Shown: positions 46,831-58,334, counted from the stretch's first letter. The stretch is DNA of 64,000 nucleotides from Dryomyza anilis (GCA_951804985.1 OX638133.1:10188501-10252500), one strand, 5' to 3'. The notes: generated from the letters alone by a model not told the origin. Numbers and translations: made by a program.

Positions 46831-47546
46831 AATTATTATAAATGATTAGCATTTTCTGTGTTTCGAAGCATAGTTTTAACCAAGTAAATTGCCAAGAAAC
46901 AGTTTATTCAAATGCAATTAAAATTTTATGTTGGCATTGTAACATATTTATGGTAAATTTGACAGATTATGCTGGACAATATAATAATGTTTACACGTGA
47001 GCAAAAATAAATTCAATTTCGATTATAATTTAATTACACTTCATTCCTAATACATGTATGGTAATTTCGTATTACTTTTTAATTACATTCAAACATATTC
47101 AAACAAATCTTATCTATCCGTTTAGGAAAAATCTCTATTTAATTTCAAATTATATAAATTTTAAATAAAAAAATCTAAATTTCATTTGTATTTTTTCCAA
47201 ATTTTGTATGAAAAATGTCAATTTTGTCTATTATTCTCAATTTTAATTTTAAAATCTCAACTATATATAAATTTTCTGATTTTAAGTTGACAATGTTGAA
47301 CTATAGTGTTATTGTGTAGTCGACGTCGATCAATTCCAATTATTTATTTGCCCTTTTCACTTAAATATTACAAAAAACCAAAAAAAAAAAAAATGCTGAT
47401 GTAAGGAAACATGTTAATTAAACGGCTATTGAATTTAATTTCTCTAAACAAAAAAATACCATATTAAAAATGCAGTTCCTGTTTATATGATGTGAAAATA
47501 CTTTTTTTTTATTCAATTTTTTTTACATTTAATAAATAGTTGTTAC
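46831..47546. other. AT-rich intergenic DNA
   Basis: No gene or named repeat. Confidence 0.35.
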
Positions 47547-47633
47547 CTGCGGCGGAGGACGTGCAGGAAGGCGCTTGGTAGCAAATTTCCCCAATGAAGT
47601 CATGAACTGCACCGACAGCCGGTATGGTGGCAT
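47547..47633 (-). CDS. Candidate first coding exon (unknown gene)
   Basis: Minus strand: ATG at 47633, 29 codons (MPPYRLSVQF ... RLPARPPPQ), ending CCG-CAG directly before GTAACA, a usable splice donor, in phase 0. An in-frame TAA lies two codons before the ATG. A second in-frame ATG is at codon 11. The codons are GC-rich and the Pro/Arg-rich end is not low-complexity AT sequence, unlike the surroundings. I do not recognise the protein. No continuing exon is visible to the left in the window, so the intron would be long. It could also be chance in a regulatory island. Confidence 0.25.
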
Positions 47634-48619
47634 TTAGTCAATGCGATTACAGCACGTTCCAAGTTCAAGAGCAACGGCACGCTATGGTGCAATCCGTACT
47701 GCAATCAGTCAGTCAGTCACTCAGTCAGTAAGCCATTCACTGTCGATTAAGTCATCGTGGGTAGCGATCTCATAATCAACCGTTGAACTTTGTGGCTGTG
47801 TGTAACGTGCTGGCAAAACATCGACAAATTAAAATTTTAATTCGTTTTTAGTGCACGTCGCACGACGAATGACGCCAACGAGGTGTCAATTTACGTGGTA
47901 CCATGATCATCATTTGCTGCACATCATGATCATGCAGGACATAAAAAGATCGACTAGGTTTTGTTGGCAGTTTTATGATATATTTTAACAAGGCATGTTT
48001 GTGCCAAAAAAAAAAAATATATATTAACGCCCACTATAATATATTATTTTTTATATTGCGATCGTGCAGTGCGATCACTAGTTTATGGATTGGAAACTGA
48101 AATGACAAGAATTGTTATTCATTTATGAGACAGTGATGTTGATTATTGCAGCTATGGCTGATTAGGACATACAAAAATGAATTTGCATAAGATATTTAAA
48201 AAAAAAATTGCGAGATAAAAATAGTGTATGAAGAAATTATTTATTACACTATGATACATTCAAATATTAAAAAGAGATAAATAAAATAATATATAAAAAT
48301 TTCGAGAAAAACGACGTTTTATAAAAAAAAGTTGTAATCAAATATTTATTTTTTTAATTTGATGAGAAATATCTGCTAGCGCACCACATAAAATGCCAAT
48401 ATTAAAATTTTACTAAAAACTATGATCGATTATCTTTAAAATGAATATAATATTTTTTCTCCTGGCTATAATTTGTAGAAGTTATAATTAAATATACGGT
48501 TGTATACATTTTTGTAAAGTCAATTTTGAAAACACCCTGTATATCTTTGGGTATGCCAAACTGACCCTAAGAATCGGTCATTAAAATATTTGCATCCCAA
48601 AGCGGACCACCCTGTATAT
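47634..48619. other. Intergenic; GC-balanced to about 47960, then AT-rich
   Basis: 47640-47960 carries a short CAGT repeat (47698-47730) and a palindromic ATGATCATCAT/ATGATCATGCAGG patch (about 47900-47940). If the minus-strand exon is real, this would be its promoter. 48000-48619 shows no gene. Confidence 0.35.
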
Positions 48620-49353
48620 ATGAACAAAATATTCAATACAATGAATTTGAATTGTCATATTGATGAATTTGTTAATAATAATTTTTCAAAATAAAAAAAA
48701 AATTCGAAAAAAAGAGTTGTAAAAATTTTATTTAAAAAAAAAAAAAAATTATCCGAAAACAAAATTGTTCCGAAAAAAAAAATTTGGACAAAAAATTGTT
48801 TCGGAAAAAAAAAATTGTCCGAAAAGAATGTTTTCGAAAAAAAATTGTTTGAAAAAAATATTTTCGAAAAAAAAAAATTCGAAAAAAAAACTTAATTTTT
48901 TTTTATGATTTCTTTATATATATATAGTTTTTAATTAATAAAAATTTGTAATTATAAATAAATAAATATATTATAACACATTTTACGAATTTATGCATAT
49001 ATAAAAAGCATTATATAAGATATAACATACAAGAACTACTTGAGAAGTACGGCAAAAAATGAACGAAAAATATTTTGATAGAAATTTGGTTTAATGGACA
49101 GCGATCATCAATATGAAGAACATATATTTTGTATTTTATATTTTTATCCATTAATAGATGAAACGTATACTTCACATACAATTCATCATATTGAAGAACA
49201 CATTTTCGACAGTTACCAAGCGTTCTTCATATATATGATAGCATTCATAACATTGATGGCGTTAGTCATTAATATTATGAGGGTTCTTCAATACAATGAA
49301 TCATGGTTTGAAGAACGGAATTCATCAATATGATGTTCATTTTTTTCTGTGTG
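48620..49353. mobile_element. Fold-back family G copy
   Basis: Starts near ATGAACAAAATATTCAATAC. It contains AATTGTCATATTGATGAATT, long (TTCGAAAAAAAA)-type runs (48680-48900), then TTCATCATATTGAAGAA words, and ends TTCATCAATATGATGTTCAT then TTTTTTCTGTG. The right half is nearly the same as 28180-28440. Confidence 0.65.
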
Positions 49354-49394
49354 GGTTACTATTTCTCAAATCGGAAGTATATAGATCTCGCCAA

Positions 49395-50175
49395 TTGCTA
49401 TGATATTTTGGTTTCGGATACTACTTTTGTATTCGAACAAAAATTCAAAATTTGAGTACCCTACGTTCGATATTTTCCGACTTAAATCACGAAAACCAAA
49501 CGTGGAATCAAATAAATCGATCAGGAACCAAACGATTTAAAAATTTTAAATTTTTATGAAAGCCTTCTTTGATGACTTTCTTGGATTTAAAAAAAATGCC
49601 TTTATAATTTTTGGGGAAAATTCAAAATATCGCATTCATGAAAATTTCGTAAAACACGTGTTCAAATATGTCACAAATGGACTGGCGGATTTCAAAAATT
49701 TCAGGCTCTTCTTAAAGACTAAACAAATATCCTTGAAGACTTTTTTGGACTTTTGAAAAAATGTTCTTGATTTGGGGGCAATTAAAATTTTTCAAGCACA
49801 TTTTTTTCAAAAATACAAAAATTCATTAAGGAGGTCTTAGAAAAGCCTTGCATTTTTAAATCCACCTGACCATTACATACTTATTTGAATCCGCATTTTA
49901 TGAAATTTGATTTAATGCGTTACTTTCAAATGCCCCCAAAATCGTTCAAAGATTTTTTTTTTTCAAAAATCCAATAAAGCCATCAAAGAGATGTATTTAG
50001 GCTTTCAGAAAAATTAAAATCGATCAGTTCCTGATCGACTTATTTGAATCAGCGTTTTGGTTTTGTTTGAGAGTTTTGGTAATATAAGTCGGAAAATACT
50101 AAACGGAGGGGAGTCAAATTTTCTATTTTTATTCCTAAACATAACTAGTATCCGCAATCAAAATATCGGACGAAA
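49395..50175. mobile_element. Large fold-back element, about 130-bp arms
   Basis: Inverted arms share ATATTTTGGTTTCGGATACT at the left and ATATTTTGATTGCGGATACT at the right, then ATTTTCCGACTTA and AAATAARTCGATCAGGAAC. The interior has CATCAAAGA/TCTTTGATG inverted words. A decayed relative is at about 51290-51770. No transposase. Confidence 0.65.
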
Positions 50176-50399
50176 ATAATAATGTCAAATCGTACTTAAA
50201 GTCAAACAGTCTATTTATCTATTAGAAGAACCGATTAAGTTGGTTGGAGCAACAAATTTTTATTCCGTATGTACATAGATAAATACCTAATTATGAGTCG
50301 AAAAAATGTGAATTTTATATAAAATAATCTGTTTAAAATAAATAGTATAAAATATTAAACTCTTAAAACTGTTAATTAAAATAAATATCACTGCTGCGA

Positions 50400-50900
50400 G
50401 AAAACAAGCCCTTCGATTTACCAAAAATGTTAAATTTAATCGCAAGTTCGTTGCCGTCGTTTGTCATAAACCCTTCTGAGAAAAAACAAAAACATGCAAC
50501 CGCAAACGATCGCATACAATTACCATCAATTCCACCTCATTCCACTGCGTTCAATCTGAATCGCTGTAGTCGCGTTGCCATGGAAACGTCGGCAACGAAA
50601 ACGAAAACGACTACGACGACAAACACAACGTTTGAACTGACCTTTTTACAAATCATTGCAGTCTAATGTCATCATAACACATGCTCGAGGGGCTGAATTC
50701 ACAGCGCATCGCATTAATACAAAATACAAAAATATGGCAACGCTCTCGACTCGCAAGTGCATCGATGCGATCTATGCGTTTGGTGATTGCGATTGTTAAT
50801 TTTTTGTTGGTTTACGTGTCATTAGTAATGAAGAAGGCTCGATATGACTCGACTCAGCGCACCGCATCTCACCAGTCGACTGTCAAATGATGTCCAATTA
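50400..50900. other. GC-richer island with two small ORFs
   Basis: Stands out from about 50430 to 50890. It contains two successive + strand ORFs with ATGs: 50427-50666 (79 codons, AAAAATG context, Thr/Lys-rich centre) and 50681-50890 (69 codons, with a hydrophobic stretch LVIAIVNFLLVYVSLVM). Neither matches a family I know. Either could be chance, a small peptide gene, or part of a non-coding RNA or enhancer. Confidence 0.3.
50574..50587. promoter_or_regulatory. RFX X-box
   Basis: GTTGCCATGGAAAC is a full match to the symmetric RFX-binding X-box (RYYNYY-N1-3-RRNRAC), the motif found at many ciliary genes. It lies inside the 50.4-50.9 kb island. Confidence 0.45.
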
Positions 50901-51839
50901 AATACGATCGCAGCAATTAAATAAATATTTACGTTGTAATTGTTTTTAATATTTTGGAATTGCAAATTATTGACAACTTGAGGAATTTAAAAATATTTTA
51001 AAATTATACATAAATATTATTTCAAGTGTAGCATTCAAACAACAATAATTGCCACTGAGCTGTGATTCTTACAAATTTCATGAGTTTTACAGTTTGGCTT
51101 TGACTACGATTTGACATTTTTAACTAATGACATTTTGAATTAACGGAAGGAAGACAACTTTTAATCAATTTACATTATTTGCAATGTTTTTTATATGTTT
51201 ATATTTTAAATAATATAATAAACTAAATAATACATATAAACAAAAATTTTATAAATGTTATTAAATAATACATAATTCTTATAAAAATTGTGTTGAATTC
51301 GCCCCTCAAGGACATTTGTTGTCAAAAATTCAAGAAATTTATTAAGGAAATTTGTTTAGCCACTTAAATGAGCCTTGTATTTTGAAAATATAGCCGTCCA
51401 TTACCGAATTTTTCGAATTCGCGTTTCATGAAATTTAATTAATTTGTTTATTTTTTTGCTCCCAAAAAATTTTAAGGCCATTTTTTTCAAAAATTCAAGA
51501 AACTTATCACGGAGATTTGTTTAACCTCTTAGAAGAATCTTGAATTTATAAAATCCACAGATCCATTACTAACTTATTTGAGTACGCATTTCATGAATTT
51601 ACACTTAATGCGTTACCTTCAAATGCCCCCAAAAAATCCAATAAAGTCATCAAAGAGATATACCTAGACTTTCAAAAAAACTTGAAATTTTTTAAATCTA
51701 GATCTCGTCAATTTTTATGATATTTTTTTGTGGATCCTACCTTTGTATAGGAATAAATTCTTAATGTAGGGTATAAAAACTACAAAACGTATAAGGTTTA
51801 TCAATGTCTTGAAAGACTAAACTGAAAGCTAAATATCAT
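50901..51839. other. Intergenic; decayed fold-back relative
   Basis: 51290-51770 shares AAATGCCCCCAAAA and GACTTTATTGGATT-like words with 49395-50175. The rest is AT-rich, without a gene. Confidence 0.4.
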
Positions 51840-53245
51840 TACGTTAATGAACAAATACATAAGGCACATGAAAGATATATACATCATATTGAAGAACTAT
51901 GTTCTTCAAATCAAATTTCATTCACATTTATTAGATCGTAAATTTTCTGCTAGATATTTTGAGTTGATCCGTACGATTAATCAATTAATGAACACATAAA
52001 TAATATGTACATCATATTGATGAATACCGTTCTTAAAACCATGATTCAATGTATTGATTGTATTGTAATGAGTAACGACATCAATGTTATGAATGCGATC
52101 ATGAATATTATGAACGTTTGGTAACTGTTAAAAAAAGTGCTCTTCAATATTACGTTTCATCATATTAATGAACAAGAACATACAATATCTATGTACTTCA
52201 TATTGAAGAATGCTGTTGAACAAACCAAATTTCAATCAAATTTATTTATTGTTCGTTCATTTTTTGCCGTACTTCTCAGTTCTTCAGTAGTTTTTGTAAG
52301 TTATTTCATTTATAATGCTTGCTCGACAAGCACACGGAAAAAATTTCGCCAAAAATTTCACCAACTTCTTGGATTCTTCATATTGATGAATTCATTCATT
52401 GAATTAAAATCGTATAAATGTTTTTCATTTTCAATATTTTTTTAACATCAAATTTTAAACACAAATTTTTCTCCATTTACACATTTATTTATAATTCTTG
52501 AAGGATTTATAATATTTAATTGCTAATTATTCGAAGCCTCCATTTCATTCTACTAATGAAAAAGTGAACATCATATTGATGAATTTTGTTTATCAAAGCA
52601 TATTAATTGAAATATCATAAATCTTATAAGAATTATAAATACGAAGAAATGTAAATGGAGACCAATTTTTGTTTGAAATTTAATGATATAAAAAATATTA
52701 AACATGAAAAACACTGAAAAAATACTAATAGATTAATGAATGAAATCATCACTATGATGAATACTGGTTGTTGGTGAAATTTGTTTTTTGTGTGCTTAAA
52801 TTAGTAAAATGTTTTATAATATATTTATTTATTATTGCAATTTTTTATTAAATTTGTATTATAAATAAATATATTTATAAAAAAAAATTTATTTCGAAAT
52901 ATTATTTTTAGGAATTTTTTTTTTTTTAATTTTTTTTGTTATTTAAAAAAAAAAAAAAATTACAACAACGCGTTTTTTTCGAATTATTTTCAAACTTTTT
53001 TTTTTTTGAAAAATTTGTAAAAAATATTATATTCATAAATATTATGAACAAATTCATCAATATGACGATTCAAATTCATTTTTTTGAATATTTCGTTCTT
53101 TACTATGATGTTCGATAATATGAATAATTTCATATATATAATAAATTATTAAATGCAATGTATGTCATTTAACGAACGGTAGTTGGTGAAAAAATTCATA
53201 ATATTTATGAATAAATTCATCATATTGAAGAATTTCTTTTGTGAA
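51840..53245. mobile_element. Fold-back family G copies, nested
   Basis: An outer copy (51840-52327 and 52798-53245) with many CATCATATTGAAGAA/TTCTTCAATATGATG words is split by a second one. The right-hand part ends AATTCATCATATTGAAGAAT near 53228 and includes A/T runs at 52915-53010. Confidence 0.6.
52328..52797. mobile_element. Family G-related element with GCACAC ends, inserted in 51840-53245
   Basis: Left end GCACACGGAAAAAATTTC; right end inverse of GCACACAAAAAACAAATTTC. Arms share TTTCACCAAC, a CATCATATTGATGAATT-like word and TTTCATTCATTRAAT. About 470 bp, non-coding. Confidence 0.65.
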
Positions 53246-54239
53246 ACATTTAAATAATCAAAATTATTGATTGTAAAAAAAATTAATCAATTATTAGAAA
53301 ATGATTAGTTAAACAGTTTCAGAAATCCATTAATCGCAAAACCTTAATTTTTAGTTATTCGTTAAATATTTCAAGGTTTCCCGATGTATACATTTTTATT
53401 GAAGATTTTTTTTTTTTAATGATATAATATTTTTTTAGAACATTTTACAAAAATCACTACTCAACAAAACCAGAAAAATATTTCTGCATATAAATTATAT
53501 ATAATTCTTTGATGCTGATTTTGACTGCATACTCAGTTTTTTTTTTATATTTAATAAATTGTTTCCGCAACTTTAGGGTCTTCTCAGCCACTTTTTAGGA
53601 CACAAAAAAAAATACAGTCCCTTTCAAAACTAGTTTTCCTAAATACTATGAACGCAGTTTTCCTCTTAATTGTTAATACTTATTTAAATATATCAATAAA
53701 ACTAATATTCCCTTATGTTTTTCAAATATTTGAATCTACATTCGCCAATTTGTGAATTTTAGACCGTTTTTGAATGATTTTTTAGCTTTTTCAATCAAAT
53801 GATAAATAAAAAATGTGATGGTTATGCAGAGCATAGTCCAAACTTAAGTTCAAAATTATTAAGTTTTTTCCAACAGTTCCAATATTTCAAATATGTCCTT
53901 ACAAATTATTGAAAAATAGCAGTTTTTAACAATATTTTTATCACAATTGCTACGTAATAGAAAAAAAACTGAGTAAGGTTCCGGCTCAGGAAAATTTAAT
54001 GATACCAGTTTTGTGAACGGTTTCATGCAGTTTATGATTTATGCTATTAATTAATTAAATAAAAATAAAAAATAATAAAAAAAGCTTATTTAATGATTTA
54101 AAAAATTAAGAATTGATTAATTTTTTATTTCCACATACATTTTTTCATTCACTACAATAACATCGAAAAAGTTTTGCCTAAATTTATTGCATTTCCAAAT
54201 AATCACAGCTACCAACCAGTAACGAAAAATTTCGAAAGG
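53246..54239. other. AT-rich intergenic DNA
   Basis: No gene or recognisable repeat beyond A/T runs. Confidence 0.35.
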
Positions 54240-55146
54240 GCCAATTGATCAATTGCAACAAAAACAACAACAAAATAACAACAAAAAAGATGCACTCAAC
54301 TCAGCGATCTGCAGTGAGCTGCAATTTATTGACATCCGCCCCAAACTTAACGAACGAATAAACGAACTCTCGGACTCATTCTCAGCACTTGAGGCGCGAC
54401 TTGCAGCAGACGAACGTGCATTAAAATCGCATAAAAATTGATTCATGTGCCGAACCGAGCCGAATTAAAGCCGAAGCCACCGATGTTAAGCCTGCTGAGA
54501 ATCCGTTGACGCGACGATGCGATGCGTCTTCGTTTGTGGTGGCAGAGAACGGCAGCGACCGCATCAGCATCAGCGACGTTTGATGTCACGATCGATTGAC
54601 GTTGAATTTACGAGTACTTTTACAACAAAAATTACCACCACAACAACAACAGTTACAAGAACAGTTACAAGTGATGATGCTCTCGCTCACATTTGGAACA
54701 ACTACGACTACCACCCCTCACACAGACACAACACCCCCTCTCAAATGGGCACAAAAAAAAAAACTTAAAACAAAAAAAACTTTAAAGAGTTACTTACTAC
54801 TGTTGTTGTTATTGTTGTTGCTGCCTCTTAGTGCCGGTGAATGCGATCGGCCTGAACCTGTTGATGTTCGTGTAACTTCGTAGGTTTCGGTGTACGCGAT
54901 CGATGCACAGACAGCACAACAAACATTCTACAGCATTGTTGTAATTGTTATTGTTTTTCATATTCTATGGAAATTGCATTGATGCACCCTACAACAACAA
55001 TAGCAACAACAGCAACAACAGCAACAACAACATTAAAATTAGAAAAATGCCATAAAATATCTTAGACAAAATCTGTGCGGTTCGCCTCAAGTTGGCAACT
55101 CTACGTGTTGCATTTCCATAAGTCTGCCGCACATCGCATAGTCGGG
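54240..55146 (+). promoter_or_regulatory. Upstream region of the 55-kb gene
   Basis: A GC-richer, CAA/TTG-trinucleotide-dotted region directly before the TATA box. It contains short CAA arrays (54250-54290, 54640-54670, 54985-55035) and CG-rich stretches (54450-54600). Open frames here have protein-like pieces but no good ATG start, or consist of poly-Gln/poly-Leu. I read it as promoter-proximal regulatory DNA. Confidence 0.35.
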
Positions 55147-55154
55147 TATAAAAG
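55147..55154 (+). promoter_or_regulatory. TATA box of a probable gene
   Basis: TATAAAAG in the context GGGTATAAAAGACCGGCC. It predicts transcription from about 55177-55185 (ACAGTT at 55183 is a fair initiator). A well-formed TATA box with GC-rich flanks is uncommon in this window. Confidence 0.6.
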
Positions 55155-55297
55155 ACCGGCCACCGACACCATAGAAGACACAACAGTTGCAACAATAGAA
55201 CGCAAAGCACACAGCACACAAAATAATAGAAGGATTAATTTAAAAAAAAGGATATTTTTTTGTTTCTTATATTTTAGTGGTAAAATTACCCCAAGTG

Positions 55298-55309
55298 ATG
55301 CAGTGTTGA
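55298..55309 (+). other. Tiny upstream ORF in the predicted 5' UTR
   Basis: ATG CAG TGT TGA, the only complete ATG frame I noticed between the predicted start site and the main ATG. Real only if the leader is transcribed unspliced. Confidence 0.25.
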
Positions 55310-55418
55310 AAGTGTTAAAAAGAAGAACAGAAATCTAAGAACGAAATAAAAAGTGCAGTTCTCATTAATAGCACACCAACAACAACACAGAGAAACTTCT
55401 TTGGATTAAGAGCACAAA

Positions 55419-55427
55419 ATGCGTGTG
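55419..55427 (+). CDS. First coding exon (Met-Arg-Val) of a gene running off the window
   Basis: CACAAAATGCGTGTG followed by GTGAGT, a near-ideal splice donor at 55428. The ATG has a good fly context (ACAAAATG) and lies about 240 bp after the TATA-predicted start. A three-codon first exon before a signal-peptide exon is a common layout for insect cuticle proteins and other secreted proteins, so that is my guess at the class. No second exon with a signal peptide is visible before 64000, which would put intron 1 above 8.5 kb. The product is unknown. Confidence 0.45.
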
Positions 55428-56412
55428 GTGAGTTTGAGTAACCGTTAGAGCGCGCAAATTGTTGTGGTGAATTTAGTGTTTGGCGCGTTCGTCAATTGTT
55501 GCAGCAAATGTAAATTGTTTGCCAACAATTGTTTTAAAATAAGTTTTAAATTATTTTATAAAAGAAAATAGTAATATTGAAAAGTTTTAATTGTATTGAT
55601 TAAATTTTTAATAAAATATATGAATTATAAAAAATAAAATACAATTTAAATTCGAACAGATTAATTTTTATCTGTTCCCTAAACTCCATTTTTCTATACA
55701 AAAAAAAAAACTTATTTCAATCGAATTCGAATCGTTCAAGTGCCGGATATGAATTTAATTCTAATCTTAACACTCAAATAATTGAATTTCGATCGAAAAT
55801 TATTTAACGTGCGATTATTTCAAAAATTTCAGTTAATGAAAAATTTTATTAAAAGTTGAATTCAGTATTTTGAAATAGATTATTGCAAAATATCAATTCT
55901 GTATGTCGCATTAAAAATTTTTGTCATAATATATTTTTAAAAATATATTAAATATATATTGTCCGCTTCAGGATACAAATATTTAATGTATTGATTCCTC
56001 GGTTCATTTAATGAAAAGAATGACATTTCTATCGGGAGCTACAATATTTTTATAATTTATAAAATATTCAATCCTTTTTTCCTGGCTTGAAAATGCTGAT
56101 TTTGACTGCATACATAGTATTTTTCTACCACGTAACGTTTTTAAAAATATAAAACAATCAATTAAAATTAAGAAAATTATAGAACTTTAAATTTTCTGCC
56201 ACTTTTTTAGTTTTAGTTTTCCAAAAACAAAAAAAAAATACATTAAAACAAATTAAAAAAAATCCTATTATTTTTCGAGATTTTAGAATCTCTAAAATAT
56301 ATAATCAAAAAATATTGAATAATGTGTTCTGCAAATAATTATTTTTTTAAATAAACAGATATCCAAATATTAAATAGAAAAAAAATTGAAATATTAAATT
56401 TTAAATTTTAAA
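55428..56412 (+). other. Presumed first intron, AT-rich start
   Basis: No exon, repeat family or RNA gene recognised. Confidence 0.35.
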
Positions 56413-57003
56413 AACCCAAGACAAAATGTCTGGCATTTTTCAGAAATATTTCGGGCTTATTTCTGGCAAACACAGAGATAAATGGAATTTTTTGGAGAGT
56501 GTATAGCTCGACCTAAGTTCTTCAGTGCCAAACTATTATGTATTATTATAGCAAGTTCTAAAATTTGGTGGAATTTAAATTGCAGATTCATGTTATACTC
56601 TGGGAACGGACAGAAAACAGACAGCTTGTGCTACAAACTTCGCCTTTGTCTGTTTGAAATATTTCGAAAAAAATGTTTCTAAGCCGCCTCGACTTTGCCA
56701 AAAATATTGTTTTGGGGAGAATAGGTCCCCAGACAATTTTTTTCGGATTTTTCAGGACTTTTAGGTCTAGGCAGTTTAAAAACACTTTTTCGCTATATTT
56801 CAAACTGAGTAAGGCGGATATTGTATCACACACAAGCTGTCCTTTTTTTCTGCCCGTTTCCAAAATATGCCGTGAAAATGCCACTAAAATTCCAAAAAAT
56901 TTTACAATATGTTATGCGCATTCCAAAATATTCCTTATATCTGTGTGTTTGCCGGAAATATGGCCGAAATATTCCTGAAAAATGCCAGACATTTTGTCTG
57001 GGG
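56413..57003. mobile_element. Fold-back element with ATGTCTGGCATTTTTCAG ends
   Basis: Inverted arms of about 90 bp: left CAAAATGTCTGGCATTTTTC, right its inverse at about 56980-57000. Both continue through ATATTTCGG and GGCAAACACAGA. A SINE-like scrap (CCTAAGTTCTTCAGTGCCAAAC) lies at 56512-56533. Related sequence: 57300-57475, 59640-60110 and inside the hAT at 32370-32590. Confidence 0.65.
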
Positions 57004-57005
57004 AG

Positions 57006-57297
57006 TAATAATAATAGTATGGCGCTACAGTCCTGTATAGAACTTCGGCCGAGCTCTCTCACAATTTGAGCTGTGTAAGTTATATTTGTACTGAAATTGG
57101 TGGGACCTACAGTTTATTGCCGAATCCGAACGACGGGTGAGAGCTTTTCATAGGCAATGTTTTACTCTCGTAGGTTTGCCATTTACTGCCGAGAGGTAGC
57201 GTCGCTGGGGATCGAACCGCGGACCTTTCGGCACGTAGTCGAACGCACCAGCGACTTTTCGCTCGTAGTCCAACGCACTAACCAGACGAGCTACCGA
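57006..57297 (-). mobile_element. SINE family 1, variant with duplicated tRNA segment
   Basis: The minus strand has the usual tail and body, but the head holds two anticodon-arm segments in a row (TTAGTGCGTTGGACTACGAG, then GTGCGTTCGACTACGTGCC) before one B box. It lacks the linker between head and body seen in other copies. A tRNA-like sub-type. Confidence 0.75.
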
Positions 57298-57708
57298 TTT
57301 TGGGAAGTGTATAGCAGGTTGCGAAATTTTGTGAAATTTTAATGGCAGATTCACGACATAATATGGAAACAAGCTGAATACAGACAGCTTGTGATGCAAA
57401 CTGATACTTGAAATATGTCGAAAATAATTACTATACTGCATCGATCCTGCCAAAAATTTTGAAAGGGGTTTTGTTTTAATTTAATATGCGATCTTTAAGA
57501 TTATACATTTTTGCCATTTATTTTTAACTGACATTGATTTCATTTTTATGTTATTAGAATTTGGAACCATTGTAACTTTTATATTTATATCTATTTTTTA
57601 TTTGCACGCAAAAAATTGTTATAATCAAGTATAGCAAAATTATTTCCTGATTTGTCATCATTTGCTAACCAGAATATAGTACAAACTAATGCTCCAAAAT
57701 ACTATCAT
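57298..57708. other. Repeat fragment and AT-rich DNA
   Basis: 57300-57475 repeats TTTTAATGGCAGATTCACRACA and GATCCTGCCAAAAATTTTG words found at 59.6-60.1 kb and 32.4 kb. The remainder has no feature. Confidence 0.45.
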
Positions 57709-58334
57709 TTTTATACCCTACACTAAGAGTGAAAGGGTATATTCAGTTTGGTACGCCGTTTGTAACACCCAGATGGAAGCATCTCCGGTAAGGAAAAGTA
57801 TATATATTCTTGATCAGTCCGTCTGTCCGTCTGTCTGTTGAAATCCCTATTACTTAAAAAATTGATGAGTTAGATGGATGAAACTGATAATTTAGATTAC
57901 TTTTACACGTACGCTCTATGTGCGAAAAAATTGGCTAGACTGGTCCATTGTGACCTGTGATCTGACCATTTATATTCAAATACCTAAACTTTTTGGTTAA
58001 ATATATATTGACTTCATGCACAAATACATGAAAATAATAATTTCCCTCGAAATGACTTGTGGTTCCCAAAAAAAAAATCAAAATTCGGTACACCTACCCA
58101 ATTGTAAATATGGGTATCAAATGAATGGAAATTCTTCAGCGATGGAAAGTTTGTAGTTATTTTTACGATTCGTATACCCTGGTGACCTACATACCACTTT
58201 GAATGGTAACCACACATATGTTTAGGGAATTTATAGTCGGCTTAGACCGACTATAATTTTGATAATCCTAACTATCATAGTAACACCTACTATAAAATGT
58301 CCCTACTTTTAAAACCTTTCCAACTGGTTTTATA
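57709..58334 (-). mobile_element. INE-1/DINE-1-like repeat, copy 2
   Basis: Inverse of 31475-32204 plus 33699-33704, and uninterrupted at TTAGTGTAGGGTATAAA, so it preserves the empty site of the hAT insertion. It lacks about 35 bp that copy 1 has between the CAGACAGAC run and GATCAAGAATATATATACTT. Same hairpin TATAGTCGG...CCGACTATA near 58245. Confidence 0.65.

Noticed and set aside
54253..54441. 62-codon frame with a coiled-coil-like C-terminal half
   Set aside because: Starts only with TTG after an in-frame stop and has no usable splice acceptor; the N-terminal part is a CAA repeat. The charged half looked protein-like but has too little support.
54596..54883. 95-codon frame with a poly-Leu 'signal peptide'
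   Set aside because: The poly-Leu comes from a TTG/CTG trinucleotide repeat and the poly-Gln and poly-Thr from CAA/ACA runs.
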